The position numbers and the translations under genes are program-made. The notes under the pieces were generated by a model. The model ran no database searches. It was not told the origin of the DNA and saw only the letters and a list, made by a program, of their open reading frames with translations. Of a stretch of 64,000 nt of DNA, positions 36,651 to 47,522 are shown one piece after another. The first letter of the stretch is position 1. Every line of letters starts with the position of its first letter. Source of the DNA: Gamarada debralockiae (taxonomy: Eukaryota; Ascomycota; Leotiomycetes; Helotiales; Hyphodiscaceae); contig NXFV01001363.1 of assembly GCA_002803225.1 (NCBI GenBank), forward strand, positions 1 through 64,000, written 5' to 3'.

Positions 36651-37048
36651 ACAACGAGTAAAGGTGGCGGCCATGGAGGAACTCAAACCTTGTTGAGAAT
36701 CATCAATAAGGTGTCTTTAGGGTCATTTTACGCATGTTGTCTGCTGCTCCGAGCACCTCCAATAGTCTACGCCTCTCGAGGTAGAAAGGGATTCCTACTT
36801 GTCAAATCATTGAGCATGTGACTGGGCCGACGTGTTAAAGTGTTCGGCTTGAGAGTATATGTCCCATGCTCTAAATTTCGCTTAGAAGTCCCTGAATTTT
36901 CAGCGGTCGGTCCCCCTGAATGAGCCACGAGGTTAGCGATGGATAGCCTGTACAATCATCTGGAAGTGAAGTCTTGAATACGATGGCTGTATAATATCTG
37001 GCAGACTTTAAGTGGCAATATTGAGAATCTGCAACCGCTAAAGACACG
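36651..37048. other. Intergenic, no gene seen
   Basis: Spacer between the F-box relic and the pepsin-fold gene. Confidence 0.35.
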
Positions 37049-38761
37049 TCACCCAGGTAGCTCTACCTTCTCCCTTTCACCATCCAATTCAATCGTCCTC
37101 TTGACCTCCTCATTAGCCAATTCCCAGGGCCTCTTCAAACTTGCCTGCATTTCCGCAGGCTGATACTCCATGGGCCAGTCAGCCTTTTCCAATCCTTTCA
37201 CTTCCTTCTTCGCCTTTCTCCGTCTCCAAAATATGACCAGCGCAAACAATGACAGAACACAAAGAACAACCAGTCCGGCAGCAATGCCCACAATGGCACC
37301 TTTCCCAAGACCCCCACTTTTCTTCTTCCCATCATCCGGCCCTTCACTTGTCGAATTCCCCTCCGTACTCCCTGGAATCACAGTCCAAATCCCTTTCCAA
37401 GTATCTGCCCAAACATTACTACTCGCCTCCACAAAATCATCATTCACCCCAATCTCCTTAACAGCAGCTTGACTTGGCGTATTTGGTCCCGGAGCCTGAG
37501 CCAAAAACCACGATCCATCACCATCCAGCCCCCAATTTACCCCTAGAAACGCCGCTTGTAGAAACGCCTTGCCCAGCGTATACTCCCCATAACTCTTCCC
37601 ATAATCGAATCCTCCGTTGCAGGGAAAGTACTGCGTGGGTGCCGCAACCAGAGGAGGTGTGAGTGTGAGGTTGAGGAGGGAGAATGGAACGTTGATCGTC
37701 ATGTTCTGCGTGATGCTGCTGTTTAGGCGGAACGTGAAGCTCAGGAATGCCGGGGACGTGAGGATTGTTTCGTACGTTGAGGAGGTGGTATCCCAGAAAT
37801 AAAGACCGAGATTTGGTTGGTATTTCACTGGCAAATTGGCTGCGATGGCATCACATATGCTTCTGGGAAGGTAGAGAAACGGTGCGATCGGGTCAACGAT
37901 GACCTGCATTGCAACTCCAACACTGGAGTTTCCGCTGGCAAGAAGTCCGGACTTCGATTCAAAGGGGAATGGAGAGGTCCCTTCGGCAACACCAATTCCG
38001 ATGTCCAGCAGGTCGATGGGGAAGTAATGCATATTGTAATCCTGCACCGTAACTTCACCAAGAACTCGTGACTGGTCGTAGCCGCCAATGTATAAGGAAG
38101 GCGGAATCTCGAGAGCTACGGAACCGATGTGCATCCCGAATGAATTTGAGGGAACTTGGCCCGTGAGATATAGATAGCTGGGAACTAAACTGCTGTTGAA
38201 GCGTCCGCTTCCATCGTTCCAGGATTGATTTACTTCTGGGGCTCCTAGAGCTAGGTTTCCGACCTCGATGGTATATTTCGTCCCGTCTGGTAGTGTCTCA
38301 TAGCCTTCGGAGATGACTAGCATGTCGAAATCGGGGTAGATTACTGATGCGGAGGGAGGATCTTCTGTCACGATGGATGCGGTGTCGAATATGTAGTCCC
38401 CGTTCCCGAATAAGGAGAGCATGCCTTTATCGGCGAAGGTGCCGTTCTGGACATCGCCTGTCTCTGAGAGACTCGTCGCTCCACTGGATACATTGGCATT
38501 GTATAGGCCTGCTTGAGATGCATAGCATGGTTGCGATACCGTATTGGCGCATAGCGAAGAGGAGAGAACGTTGGATTGCCAGAATCCGCCGGGGAAGAGG
38601 TCAACGCTTTGAGCTGGCGACCCAATTTCCACTGTGATGGCATGCCATGGTCCATCTGGGCCGTAAATTTTGGAAGACCATGCTAGAGCACGAGGGACAG
38701 AAATGCTGAGCGAAAAACGAACTAATGATAGAAGAAGAAGAATTGCGAATGGGCTTGCCAT
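37049..38761 (-). CDS. Pepsin-fold (A1-like) membrane-anchored protein lacking catalytic motifs
   Basis: A 570-residue single-exon protein: signal peptide (residues 1-20, MASPFAILLLLSLVRFSLSI), a large ectodomain with many N-glycosylation sequons, one transmembrane helix (AIVGIAAGLVVLCVLSLFAL, about 485-505) and a 60-residue cytosolic tail starting WRRRKAKKEVK. The ectodomain follows the aspartic-peptidase layout: IGSPAQSVDLFPGGFW replaces the first active-site DTG, SLYIGGYDQSRVLGEV is the typical mid-domain block, and VDPIAPFLYLP replaces the second DTG/DSG. With both DTG motifs gone, proteolysis is unlikely; a wall or surface binding or sensing role is an inference. A degenerate tandem paralog lies directly upstream (39.1-40.8 kb, same strand). 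Confidence 0.85.
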   Translation of the reverse strand: MASPFAILLLLSLVRFSLSISVPRALAWSSKIYGPDGPWHAITVEIGSPAQSVDLFPGGFWQSNVLSSSLCANTVSQPCYASQAGLYNANVSSGATSLSETGDVQNGTFADKGMLSLFGNGDYIFDTASIVTEDPPSASVIYPDFDMLVISEGYETLPDGTKYTIEVGNLALGAPEVNQSWNDGSGRFNSSLVPSYLYLTGQVPSNSFGMHIGSVALEIPPSLYIGGYDQSRVLGEVTVQDYNMHYFPIDLLDIGIGVAEGTSPFPFESKSGLLASGNSSVGVAMQVIVDPIAPFLYLPRSICDAIAANLPVKYQPNLGLYFWDTTSSTYETILTSPAFLSFTFRLNSSITQNMTINVPFSLLNLTLTPPLVAAPTQYFPCNGGFDYGKSYGEYTLGKAFLQAAFLGVNWGLDGDGSWFLAQAPGPNTPSQAAVKEIGVNDDFVEASSNVWADTWKGIWTVIPGSTEGNSTSEGPDDGKKKSGGLGKGAIVGIAAGLVVLCVLSLFALVIFWRRRKAKKEVKGLEKADWPMEYQPAEMQASLKRPWELANEEVKRTIELDGEREKVELPG

Positions 38762-39115
38762 TGTGTTGATCGCTCATTACTGCATGAGGACATGAAGAAC
38801 AGAGAAAGCACAGAGATAAAATCACGAACTTTCATGTTCTCAGAACAAAAGAAACTTCGCCTCAATTGTGCATAGAATGAAACATGTTGGTGTTTGGCAC
38901 GTATGACCAATCGGTTGGCGGAAAAGATTACACGCGCGCTTCGAGCCCATCCAAACTCAGACTGAAACATTGCTTTCACAACCCACAAGTGACCTAAGTA
39001 TAAAGTAAATCTTTGTGAAAGTAGGCCGCCGAAATTAACATTAGATGAATATGCTCGCTAAATCGCAAATCAAATTTGGTATCTGCCATCACCCTAGTGG
39101 GTGACTCTCCCGCCC
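38762..39115. promoter_or_regulatory. Promoter region of the pepsin-fold gene
   Basis: About 350 bp between the ATG of the intact copy and the 3' end of its decayed paralog. No specific motif claimed. Confidence 0.35.
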
Positions 39116-40790
39116 TCATTCACTTGCTGTAAACCCAACATTCCCGTACTTTTCCGACATTTCGCGAGGTGCGCCAGTACCAGCTAACTCATAATTTGTA
39201 TCCGTTCCCGTCGGAAGTTCTGCCGACTTTGCCTTGTTGTATTGATGCATCCTTTGGCGTCGGAGGAGAGCGAAAGCGACGGCCGCACCCAAGACAAGAA
39301 TTACAACCACACCGACAGCGATGCCAGCAATCGCGTCTTTGGAGATTCCAGAAGAAGGTTTGCTGCCTGATGTCGCTGTACTATTGCTTCCAGACGAGCC
39401 ATTCATTGCATCCAAAAACAGTCCAAGGCTCCTTCCAGCCATCGACCAATCACCATTCGAACCAACAATAAAATTATCATCTGGTCCAATAGTCATAGCG
39501 TCAACATTAGACGGTGTATTCGGTCCAGGAGCTTGCGTAAGGAACTAGACTCTATGGCTATCTATCTGCTAATTGGTTCCCACGAACGCAGCTTGCAAGA
39601 ACGCTCTACCGAGCTCGTAGCTTCCACTGTACCTCTGGCGCGGACTGCATGGGAAGAATTGCGTTGGTGTGCTGACGATGGGTTTATCTAATGTGAGATT
39701 GAGGAGAGCGAAGGGGACGTTTATGGTGAGGTTTTGGGAGATACTTTTTGTCGAGGCGGAAGGTAAATGAGACGAAAGAGGGCGAGGAGACGATGCTCTG
39801 GTAGGCGGGGTCGTTTGTGTTCCAGAGGTAAAGTCCAATATTGGGTCTGTAGGTGACTGGCAGGTTTCGCGTATTTGCTTCACAGGTACTGTTTGGCAAA
39901 GAGAGATATGGTGCTGTAGCTTCGACGTTGACTGGCATAGAAACACCGATCGAGGAATTACGGACGCAAGCAGACCGCTTTGGGGGGGTGAAGTTGAAAG
40001 GCGACGCTCTTTCTGCAACACCGATTCCAATATCTAGAAGGTCTATTGGCAGATGATTGACGGCATATGATTGAGGAGAGACGTTACCCAAGACTCGGGT
40101 TTGATCATATCCTCCTTTATTCAACGAGCCAGATACACCCACGACTGCAGCTCCAATGTGTATGTCATAAGAATTAGAAGGTGCTTTTCCGGCCGCAAAC
40201 ATGGCGCTTGGTAAGAATATTCCCTTCAAGTTCGGACTCGATCCGTCAGTCCATGATTGATTGAAATCTGGTGCACCGAGTCTCCGTTTCCCAATGCTGG
40301 CGTATGCATCGAGCCGTCCGGCAACATACGCAGCGCTGACAACAAGTATGTCGAAGCCTATTATCGTCTCGGTATAAGAATTTACAACGCCGTCAGAACA
40401 AGGAACCTCCACTGTATCGAACACCATTCTGCATTGCCAAATGATGTCTCCAACGCTCCAGCGGCCTCGGAGAATTAGCGAGGTTGAGATTTTCGTCGAT
40501 GCGAGTTAGAAGCTTGTACTGGAGGCCGCGGGAGTGTACAAGCCGGAGTTGGACGAGTAGCAGATCTTGCCGCTAGGACATATGTCTGGCGAGAAGTCAT
40601 TCTACATCCAAGGCCCGCCAAGCAGCAGATCAACTGGTGTGAGGTTGGACCCGACCTTTATCGTGACTGCCCGCCATTGCCATCAGGTCCGTATAATTTC
40701 GACTGCCATTGTATCGTTTGCGGAATAGGCGTATCTGCGATTTCGAATGTTATAAATATGGGCAAAGAAAAAAGTGCTTTTAAGGTCGGA
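39116..40790 (-). pseudogene. Tandem paralog of the pepsin-fold membrane protein, inactivated
   Basis: Same architecture and order as the intact neighbour at 37049-38761: hydrophobic leader (LFSLPIFITFEIA), IQWQSKLYGPDG, SDGVVNSYTETIIGFDILVV, KGGYDQTRVLGNVSPQSY, LPIDLLDIGIGVAE, LNLTLDKPIVSTPTQFFPC, LTQAPGPNTPSNVDA, and a TM helix with tail (IAGIAVGVVVILVLGAAVAF then LLRRQRM). Lesions are a missing ATG, a frame change near 40680, a TAG in the first active-site region, a TAA near 40510, a one-base insertion in an A-run near 39748, and two TAG codons near 39550-39570, where the intact copy has Trp. Most stops are explained by C-to-T or G-to-A changes. Confidence 0.85.
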
Positions 40791-41596
40791 CATGACGTCG
40801 AAGTGAGACCCTTCACTCAATTTTGCGCCAGGGAGAGATGACAAGTCAGACTTCGAACAACGCGAAACTTGACGAGAATTCAGCATGACGAGAAAAAAGA
40901 GCAGATGACATGGCAGGATCTAAGAGCACTTGGAATTTGCCATACAAGGCTTGGTACGGAGGTACCTGTGCCTCAATCCTAGTCTGTATCAGTCCCTACC
41001 TCGACCCCTGATCTGAGCTAAATTTCGCAGTGACGGCCACTAACCCAGTTCATACGAAAATACATTCCGCAAGCGACCAAAGTCCGTTCTTTGCGCCTCA
41101 TGTGCCCCTTAAGCTGACCAGATAGAGATAGAAATGAGCGAGGTCTACTCGATATTTGGGAAAAAGAAAGGTAAAGGCCAGGAAGACTAGAGCTGTAGGT
41201 ATTTCCAGTAACGAATCGCTCCACTGTGATTCTTCAGAGATAATTTACGGAGAGCATCGGGTCGCGAACATTCTTGATAGTGCAGACATGGCCAAAAGAA
41301 TGGAAGCTTCGAAGGAAGGAGGCTGATCTAAGCCAGCTTTGACAAACCCGGAGTCCCCAACGGAACGAGTCGGCGGTACAACGCCATCTCTCATATCTTG
41401 TTCGGCTTTCTGGAGGATTCAAGAATTTTGGGAGACTTCCCAATCAGGTAGGAATGGTCTTCAAGTCACATCCATGTATTTGCACACCCATATCCCAAAA
41501 TCTATTCAAGATCACCGCTTGCGCCTCCGTATGCAAATGCACCCAAACACTACCTCTAAACCCGTACACCAATTTAATCATTCCTCTAGTTTTCGC
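40791..41596. other. Intergenic, no gene seen
   Basis: About 0.8 kb between the pepsin-fold relic and the ZIP gene. Only short unrecognised frames. Confidence 0.4.
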
Positions 41597-43039
41597 TCAA
41601 GCCCATGCGCCCACAAGTGCCATGAGTATGGCACCTCCTAGTACGCAACCGAAAGCCTCCCATCTTCTCCGTCCTTTCAGGATCGTGTAACTCTTGTCAC
41701 TCAAAAAGTCCTCGGAAAGCAACTGAACCAGTCCTGCAAACAACAAGAGTCCGGATGAAATTGCGTTCATGAAGCCCACCATCAGCAATCCCGCAGCACT
41801 TTGTGGATCATAGAGATTATGCACGATCAGTCCAATAGCCTGTCCTATCGGGGTTGTTGTGCCATACGCAAGAACCATCAACCATGGTCTAGGTGAGTGT
41901 TTTGGGAAGTTGATAGCTGCGATTCGAGATCCGAGAGCCAATCCTTCGAAGGATTGATGGAAAGATATTGCGACGAGGAAAACGACGAAGGGAGGTCCCG
42001 TAGCGACAGACACGGCCATGCCAATGAATATACTGTGGAACAATATACCCGCCTCTAGAAGTAGACATTGCAAAACTTGCCTCTTCTGTTCTTCCTCGGG
42101 GGTAAGAGCTTTTGGGATTGTTGGAACAGGCGTCTCGATGTCGTGAGAAGAGGGAGTGAACGCTGAGGTGGTAGGATCGAGTTCGTCAACATCGAGGTCA
42201 AGATCGGAATCATCCTCTTCGTCTTCATCGTGGTACTTATTGGGTCTTTGGTCTTTCGCTTCTGACGTAGAGACTGGCAGAGGTGAGACGCCTGCTACTA
42301 AACCCTCCGACGCGTCCATATCTTCCAACGCTATGTCTTTTGGTCGGCGATTCATCCCCAACTTTCCCAATCTGCCGTTTGTCTTCTTTCGCGGAGGTTC
42401 TGAATGTCCATTCCATTCGTGATTGTGTACTTCCTCCTCACCATCCGGGATCGCATCCCATACCGGTCCGTGTGAATGTGCATGTCCCGCTCCTCGGGTT
42501 GTCAAGAACATCTCTAGCCCTACCACAACCAATGCAGAAAACATTGCAACCAACCCTGCCAATGGCCTGTATCCAGCGCTGAAGAAATGTGGTAGACATG
42601 GGTCCGTGAGAGATACGAAAGCTGTAGGGAGGAGATGGACGAATGCCGTCGCAATGAGGACACCGGTGCCAAAATGTTGGGAGTAGAAGATGAATCTGCT
42701 GGCCACAGAGTTTTTCGACGTTCGGCGGGATAACAGAGGGAATCCACAGGCTGTAGAATAGTTAGATCTTGATGATGCCGGCAAGAATGGGGAGCATACC
42801 AGCTGTGCTCAGAGACAAAATCAGAATCAGAGCAAAGACGTGCGCCGCAGTGTTGTAGTGCCCCCTTTCTCCGGATCCACATACTGGCTTCGTAGCATCT
42901 TCATCTCGTCTTGCTAATTCGGCTCGAAGAAATTCTGTGGATATGCTGGACCATGACGGCGCTGGGAACTGTCAGAAAGAAAGTTAGTCCCAGGGAGACC
43001 AATGGCCATACCTGCACCTCCAACATCCCGATTGATCAT
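41597..43039 (-). CDS. ZIP-family zinc/iron transporter
   Basis: Three exons on the minus strand, 43039-43012, 42961-42800 and 42750-41597, giving 447 residues; introns are 50 and 49 bp, the first using a CAG acceptor that preserves frame. The protein opens MINRDVGGAAPSWSS, then CGSGERGHYNTAAHVFALIL (TM1), SQHFGTGVLIATAFVHLLPT (TM2) and TM3. A long cytosolic loop is His-rich (HAHSHG, HNHEWNGH) and acidic. TM4 HSIFIGMAVSVATG and TM5 HQSFEGLALGSRIA carry the metal-binding His/Glu residues of ZIP proteins. It brings zinc or a related divalent metal into the cytosol at the plasma membrane (Zrt1/2 class), though the metal cannot be told from sequence. Confidence 0.92.
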
Positions 43040-43627
43040 GTTTCCTGCGAATTTATAAATCGAAGATAGATCGCAGTATCATTGTGCAACTCCTCTGATG
43101 GAGGGATTTCTCATAGGTGTCGATTTGCTTGTTTCGTCTTGTTGAAAGCGATGGGAACTCAGCCTTGGCTCGGCCGGAAATCCCAGGAGAAACGCGGGAG
43201 TTCGCGCTACAATATTTTTAGCGTTGCACGTGCAGACAGGACACGGGTAGAAAAATGTACTTAATTTGACCTTTGTCGGCGGATCAACTTCAACCTTGTC
43301 GATGTGGTTGATTTGCGACGAGAACATCATTTTCACGAGGGCTTCCGGCAATTGACGGTAGTCCTCTTAATAATAATTAGAATTGACTTAAATTTGTTAC
43401 GACTGTTATCAAACTGCCTAATGCAGTATTGTTATTGTGGCTGACTTTGCTGTGGCAGTCCCTTGGGCTTGGTTCTCTTCCCATTTGCCACTGCACCAAG
43501 GCTGTATTTCGAATGCAACCTGAGGTTTCAAGTGATGCTTTTCCAACGTACATTAACGGTTTAAATGCTCTTGTTCATCGAATATTTTCTCATTCACTTC
43601 AGCCCTAGTATCCCTACCCATAGCCCA
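43040..43627. promoter_or_regulatory. Divergent upstream region of the ZIP gene and CorA-like relic
   Basis: About 590 bp between two 5' ends. Zinc genes of this class are usually under Zap1-type control, but I could not identify a convincing site. Confidence 0.3.
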
Positions 43628-45658
43628 ATGCGGATGTCCAGTCAAGAGTCTATTTCTCTGAGCGATGTTCAAGCTCCAGACATTTCTAATCCTCAGCCTG
43701 ATACCTCTCACACCTCAAATCATGTGATGCAGTAAAATGACCGGATACCTGCTTCGAGAAAGGCTCGGAATAACTTCCTGGCTTCGATGCGCAATGAAAG
43801 GCGCAGAGATCAGTTCGAAAGGCGCCTTTTACCCCAAGCGGAGAGCAACAATGGCCTAAAAGGTTCATCCTTGGCTATGGGCATATCAAAGACGCACAAG
43901 GCTTCGACATTTTTTCCGCGATGGTCTGGTTCAATGTGTAACATAGTCCCCAGCAGACCTACGCATTATTGACCATGACCTCAACCCTAGACCCGAATCT
44001 CTCACCTTCTCGGAATGTCTAGACAATTTACATGAGGCGATACAGTCTGCGGGGCATGATTGTGTGCGGTTGTGGTCAGTCATCCCAGATTGTGTCTTCT
44101 GTCATTTGCACTCGACGAGCTAATCTGACCCCAATATAGCGTCATGTCGGTCAAGTTACCAAGCTCCGTTCGGTCAAACCTCTATCCTTTCATGGCAAGG
44201 TTTGTGTCTCCCTTTGATCCATTCCGCCGAAAATATCGCGCGCCCAAGTTTGCAATATTGCATGTAGTCAGTCAAAAATGGGATATTGAACAGCCATGGT
44301 GGACAAGTAACGAGTCTCGGAACCTTCCCAGCCCCCTGAGAGAAATTAAACTACCTTCTGATGGTAAGTAGTTCTCATTTTGTCAAATTAATGCTAAAGT
44401 ATCTACAAGCAATCTTCGCAACAGCCTTTACTCTCGACTCATTAGGAGACCTCTCATTTCAATGGCGAGCATCGATCCCCGAATATCGCAACGATCTGTA
44501 CGAATGTGTGACAGCCGCAGACAGAGCCCCCTTGTTTTGACAGTGCAAAAGTTTCATTCTGCACTCTGCAAGATGGATCTAGGAACGTCTTCATACTCTT
44601 CACTTCTACGGCTCAGACCACTAGATTGGGTGGATCGACTAGGCTTCTTGAATCCTACCGCCAGTATTATCACCAACCTGAACCATACCCCCGCTGAACT
44701 CGTCAACGCGCAGCCTGGAGACAGAGCTCATAATCTCTGTTTTAATCATTTTTGTGGTAATCATAGATGATACTCTACAATTTCTACATTCTTTTTCTGG
44801 GAGATTTGTGGGCTTTGTAAGCCTTTCTTCACGTTACACTCGCTTTACAGTCCATGCCCATAGCTGACAATTTCGGATCAGACTTTTGAAGGAAGGCGGC
44901 CACTACCTGTCACATCTGGATGATTGTAGAGAGACGGCTTCTTTGGGTTTGGCTGACATGTTGAGGCTGCTTTCAGAAGTCAGCTTAGAGATCGGTCGCA
45001 ACGCTCTGGTGGACGGTTCTCTCGTAGATTGGGCGAAGAAAGCCGAATCGGACCTTGTCTATTTGCAGGAATTGAAAGCAGTAAAACCGGACCTTGAACG
45101 CTTGCAGACTATGGTAAGGTGTAAAAAGATCTCGCTACTGTACCGAACTAATCAATCACAAGATCAGAGATGAACTTGAGCTTCGCTAAATCCGTCGCAC
45201 GTTCATCCTTACTGTTCTTGCAGCTATATATCTTCCATTCTCATTTATGACAGTAAGTACAACCTAGACCAGTATTTTAAATGTGGTGATTTTTCTAGTG
45301 TCTCTTCGGCATGAATCTCAGCGACCCACTCTGGAGCAGGTTCAGTTCCGAAAATGCAGCTTCTACTATCAGGTCATCTACGGCGCCATCTACCGGCGCA
45401 ACTCGCACCTCTCAAAATGTAACCGATGCATTGATTCAAGCTATTGATACATCCGGACCCCATCTATTCAGTTTCAGGATCTACTGGTATGTCACCGTAC
45501 GCCTTACCGTAGCAACAATCTTCCTGCCACTAGTGGCCGGCAGTATCTTCCGTTATATGGCGCGGTCATTCTATCGATATCGAGGGTACTGGAAATTTGC
45601 TCTAGTAGTCTTGTTCCTGCTGGCGGCTTACACATTGTCGAATCAGACGATATTATGA
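43628..45658 (+). pseudogene. CorA-like membrane protein, two nonsense codons
   Basis: Segments resembling fungal CorA-like proteins are spread over several exons: an N-terminal frame from ATG 43628; PSPLREIKLPSD near 44326-44362, then after a GT...AG intron LGDLSFQWRASIPEYRNDLY near 44440-44500; HYLSHLDDCRETASLGLADM near 44900-44960 with VYLQELKAVKPDLERLQTM; IRRTFILTVLAAIYLPFSFM followed, after an intron, by CLFGMNLSDPLW (the CorA GMN motif); and a final TM hairpin. CorA proteins form Mg2+ channels. In-frame TAA codons sit where CAA (Gln) is expected, after VMQ near 43735 and after ELR near 45187. The middle region near 44525-44880 also does not splice cleanly. Confidence 0.65.
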
Positions 45659-47522
45659 GGCAAAATCATGTATGTATTGATATCTAAGGAGAGAATCGTG
45701 GGGTCGCCAGAACCCGACATCATGTAAAACAGCCGTCGCCATAGCAACACCAACGGCATAGATTTCATCTGACATACGCCCGCGCCTTGGGACCTAATTC
45801 GACCCCTCACTCCCTTTAGCGCCCCCCTCCGCATACTGGTCCACCTGTCGTACTAATGCTTCATTACATATGACGCATTATTTTTCGATCTTGGATCTGC
45901 AATCCCTCGCCAAAAGACCGCCCAGACATAAAGGTAGAACATTATAAATAGATTTGCACTGTAGGTAAGTTATTACGGACTAATTTGATATTCTCCCACC
46001 TTGCTAATCAAGTGTGGCAAGAGCTTGTTGGTATGGTATACGCAGAGGTTGGAGGAGAGTAATATTGATGCGATAGTATAAGAGAGCTCTTCCCCTCCCA
46101 ATTTCAGCTCCTTAGGTATTTAGCTAGCTCTAAAAAGACTACTATATCTCACCCCCATACAGCTCAACCGACAACTTGTATTAAGCTGCATGAAGGATGC
46201 ACAGTTATACCATTTGCTCTAATATTTTCCTATTTAAAAAGGGGTCTCTGTGACGGCTCTAAAGGAATTGATTGATACCTGAGGTTTAAGGCGCTGAGCT
46301 ACAGTCTTTCAGCTCTCAAGTAAATCCCTTTCGGAGACCGGATATAGAATCGCGCTGCCGAGTACGCCGCGGCGCAGCCGGAAAAAGGTCCGAAAAGCTC
46401 TTGCGATTAGGGCGAAAAGAGGAAAGGGCTAGACTAGGTCTTTACAATTGTAAGAACCTCGCTTAGATCACGTATAGTCTGGATTTTTTCACGGTCACGT
46501 GCAGCACTAAGAGCCTGGCTGTGTCTTCTCTTTCTCTAAACTTCTACCTTCTCTTCTTTCCTCTTTAGTTTAAAACCCTCGTCTATACGATGCGGTAGTA
46601 GAGAATCGAAGCTATTGCGCCTGAGATTTCTTGCCTTCATGACAGTCTCCATTCTCGTGCAATATAGGCACATGCCCGACAGTTCTTTGAATATTGAACG
46701 GAACAGGTGCGAGGATGGACTGTAAGGATTAGGCTCGTACACACCCAAAACCCGGATCAAAGATCACAGTAACCAGCGACGACTGGTTATGCCTAACACC
46801 GTACTTATCCCTGGACAGCCGCAGAGATCACGCTCCGCGCACATGACAAGCCCGTACGTCCGTAATCGCCTCGCGTATTACATGGACAAGCTCGCCAACG
46901 CACTTCCTCCGCTATGACATCTCCTTTTGACACCAGGTGACTTTTCATCATTCCATGAGAGCAGTAATAAGAATAAAAGCAATAACGCCCATGACAACAA
47001 TAAAGCTCATGACATCAAAAGAAAGAGCAGAACTAGAATTGAAAGGAGCAGGAGCTATGAGCAAAGGGAAATTTGGGAAACTGTATTGGTGGGTCTTAAC
47101 GTATAACGCCTCATCAAAGTTGGGAGAGCAACCTAATGGTGGCTCACCCATGATGGTGTTATGGGAGGTGCTAACTGCTGTGATTTGGAAATCCGGGAGT
47201 ATAGTTTAGTTTATATAAGGGAGTGATGATTGAGGATTTGTCAAGGGTAATTGAATTCGCGGACTTCACGTCTAGTAGTTTTTAGACTCGTTCACTAGGG
47301 AGCTACTAAATCAAGTATAGCAATTCCCCATTTACCAACGCATTAATGGTAACTACAAAGAGACAAGATGAGAGCCATGCCTAAGAAAAATTGTAAAGGA
47401 TAAGGATGGTGGAAATGGAAACCCGACTTTTCTCCAACCCCAACTCACTATTACTGCCACCTGTTCACTGAAGACAAAGGACTTAAGGGATCCTGAGAAA
47501 ATAAGACGGAAAATCCAGCTAC
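45659..47522. other. Gene-free region with one dispersed repeat
   Basis: About 1.9 kb of AT-rich DNA holding the repeat at 46077-46174. Nothing else supported. Confidence 0.4.
46077..46174 (+). repeat. Dispersed repeat, copy A
   Basis: Starts tataagagagctcttcccct and ends cagctcaaccgacaa. About 80% alike by eye to 56166-56270, in the same orientation. No coding capacity. It may be a fragment of a larger transposable element. Confidence 0.7.

Noticed and set aside
44462..44770. 102-codon frame inside the CorA-like relic
   Set aside because: The adjacent frame carries the family-like sequence (LGDLSFQWRASIPEYRNDLY); this one is mainly a shadow.
46240..46330. tRNA-like string (ttaaggcgctgagctacag...)
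   Set aside because: No proper acceptor stem and no TPsiC-type GGTTCRANNCC box; not a tRNA gene.
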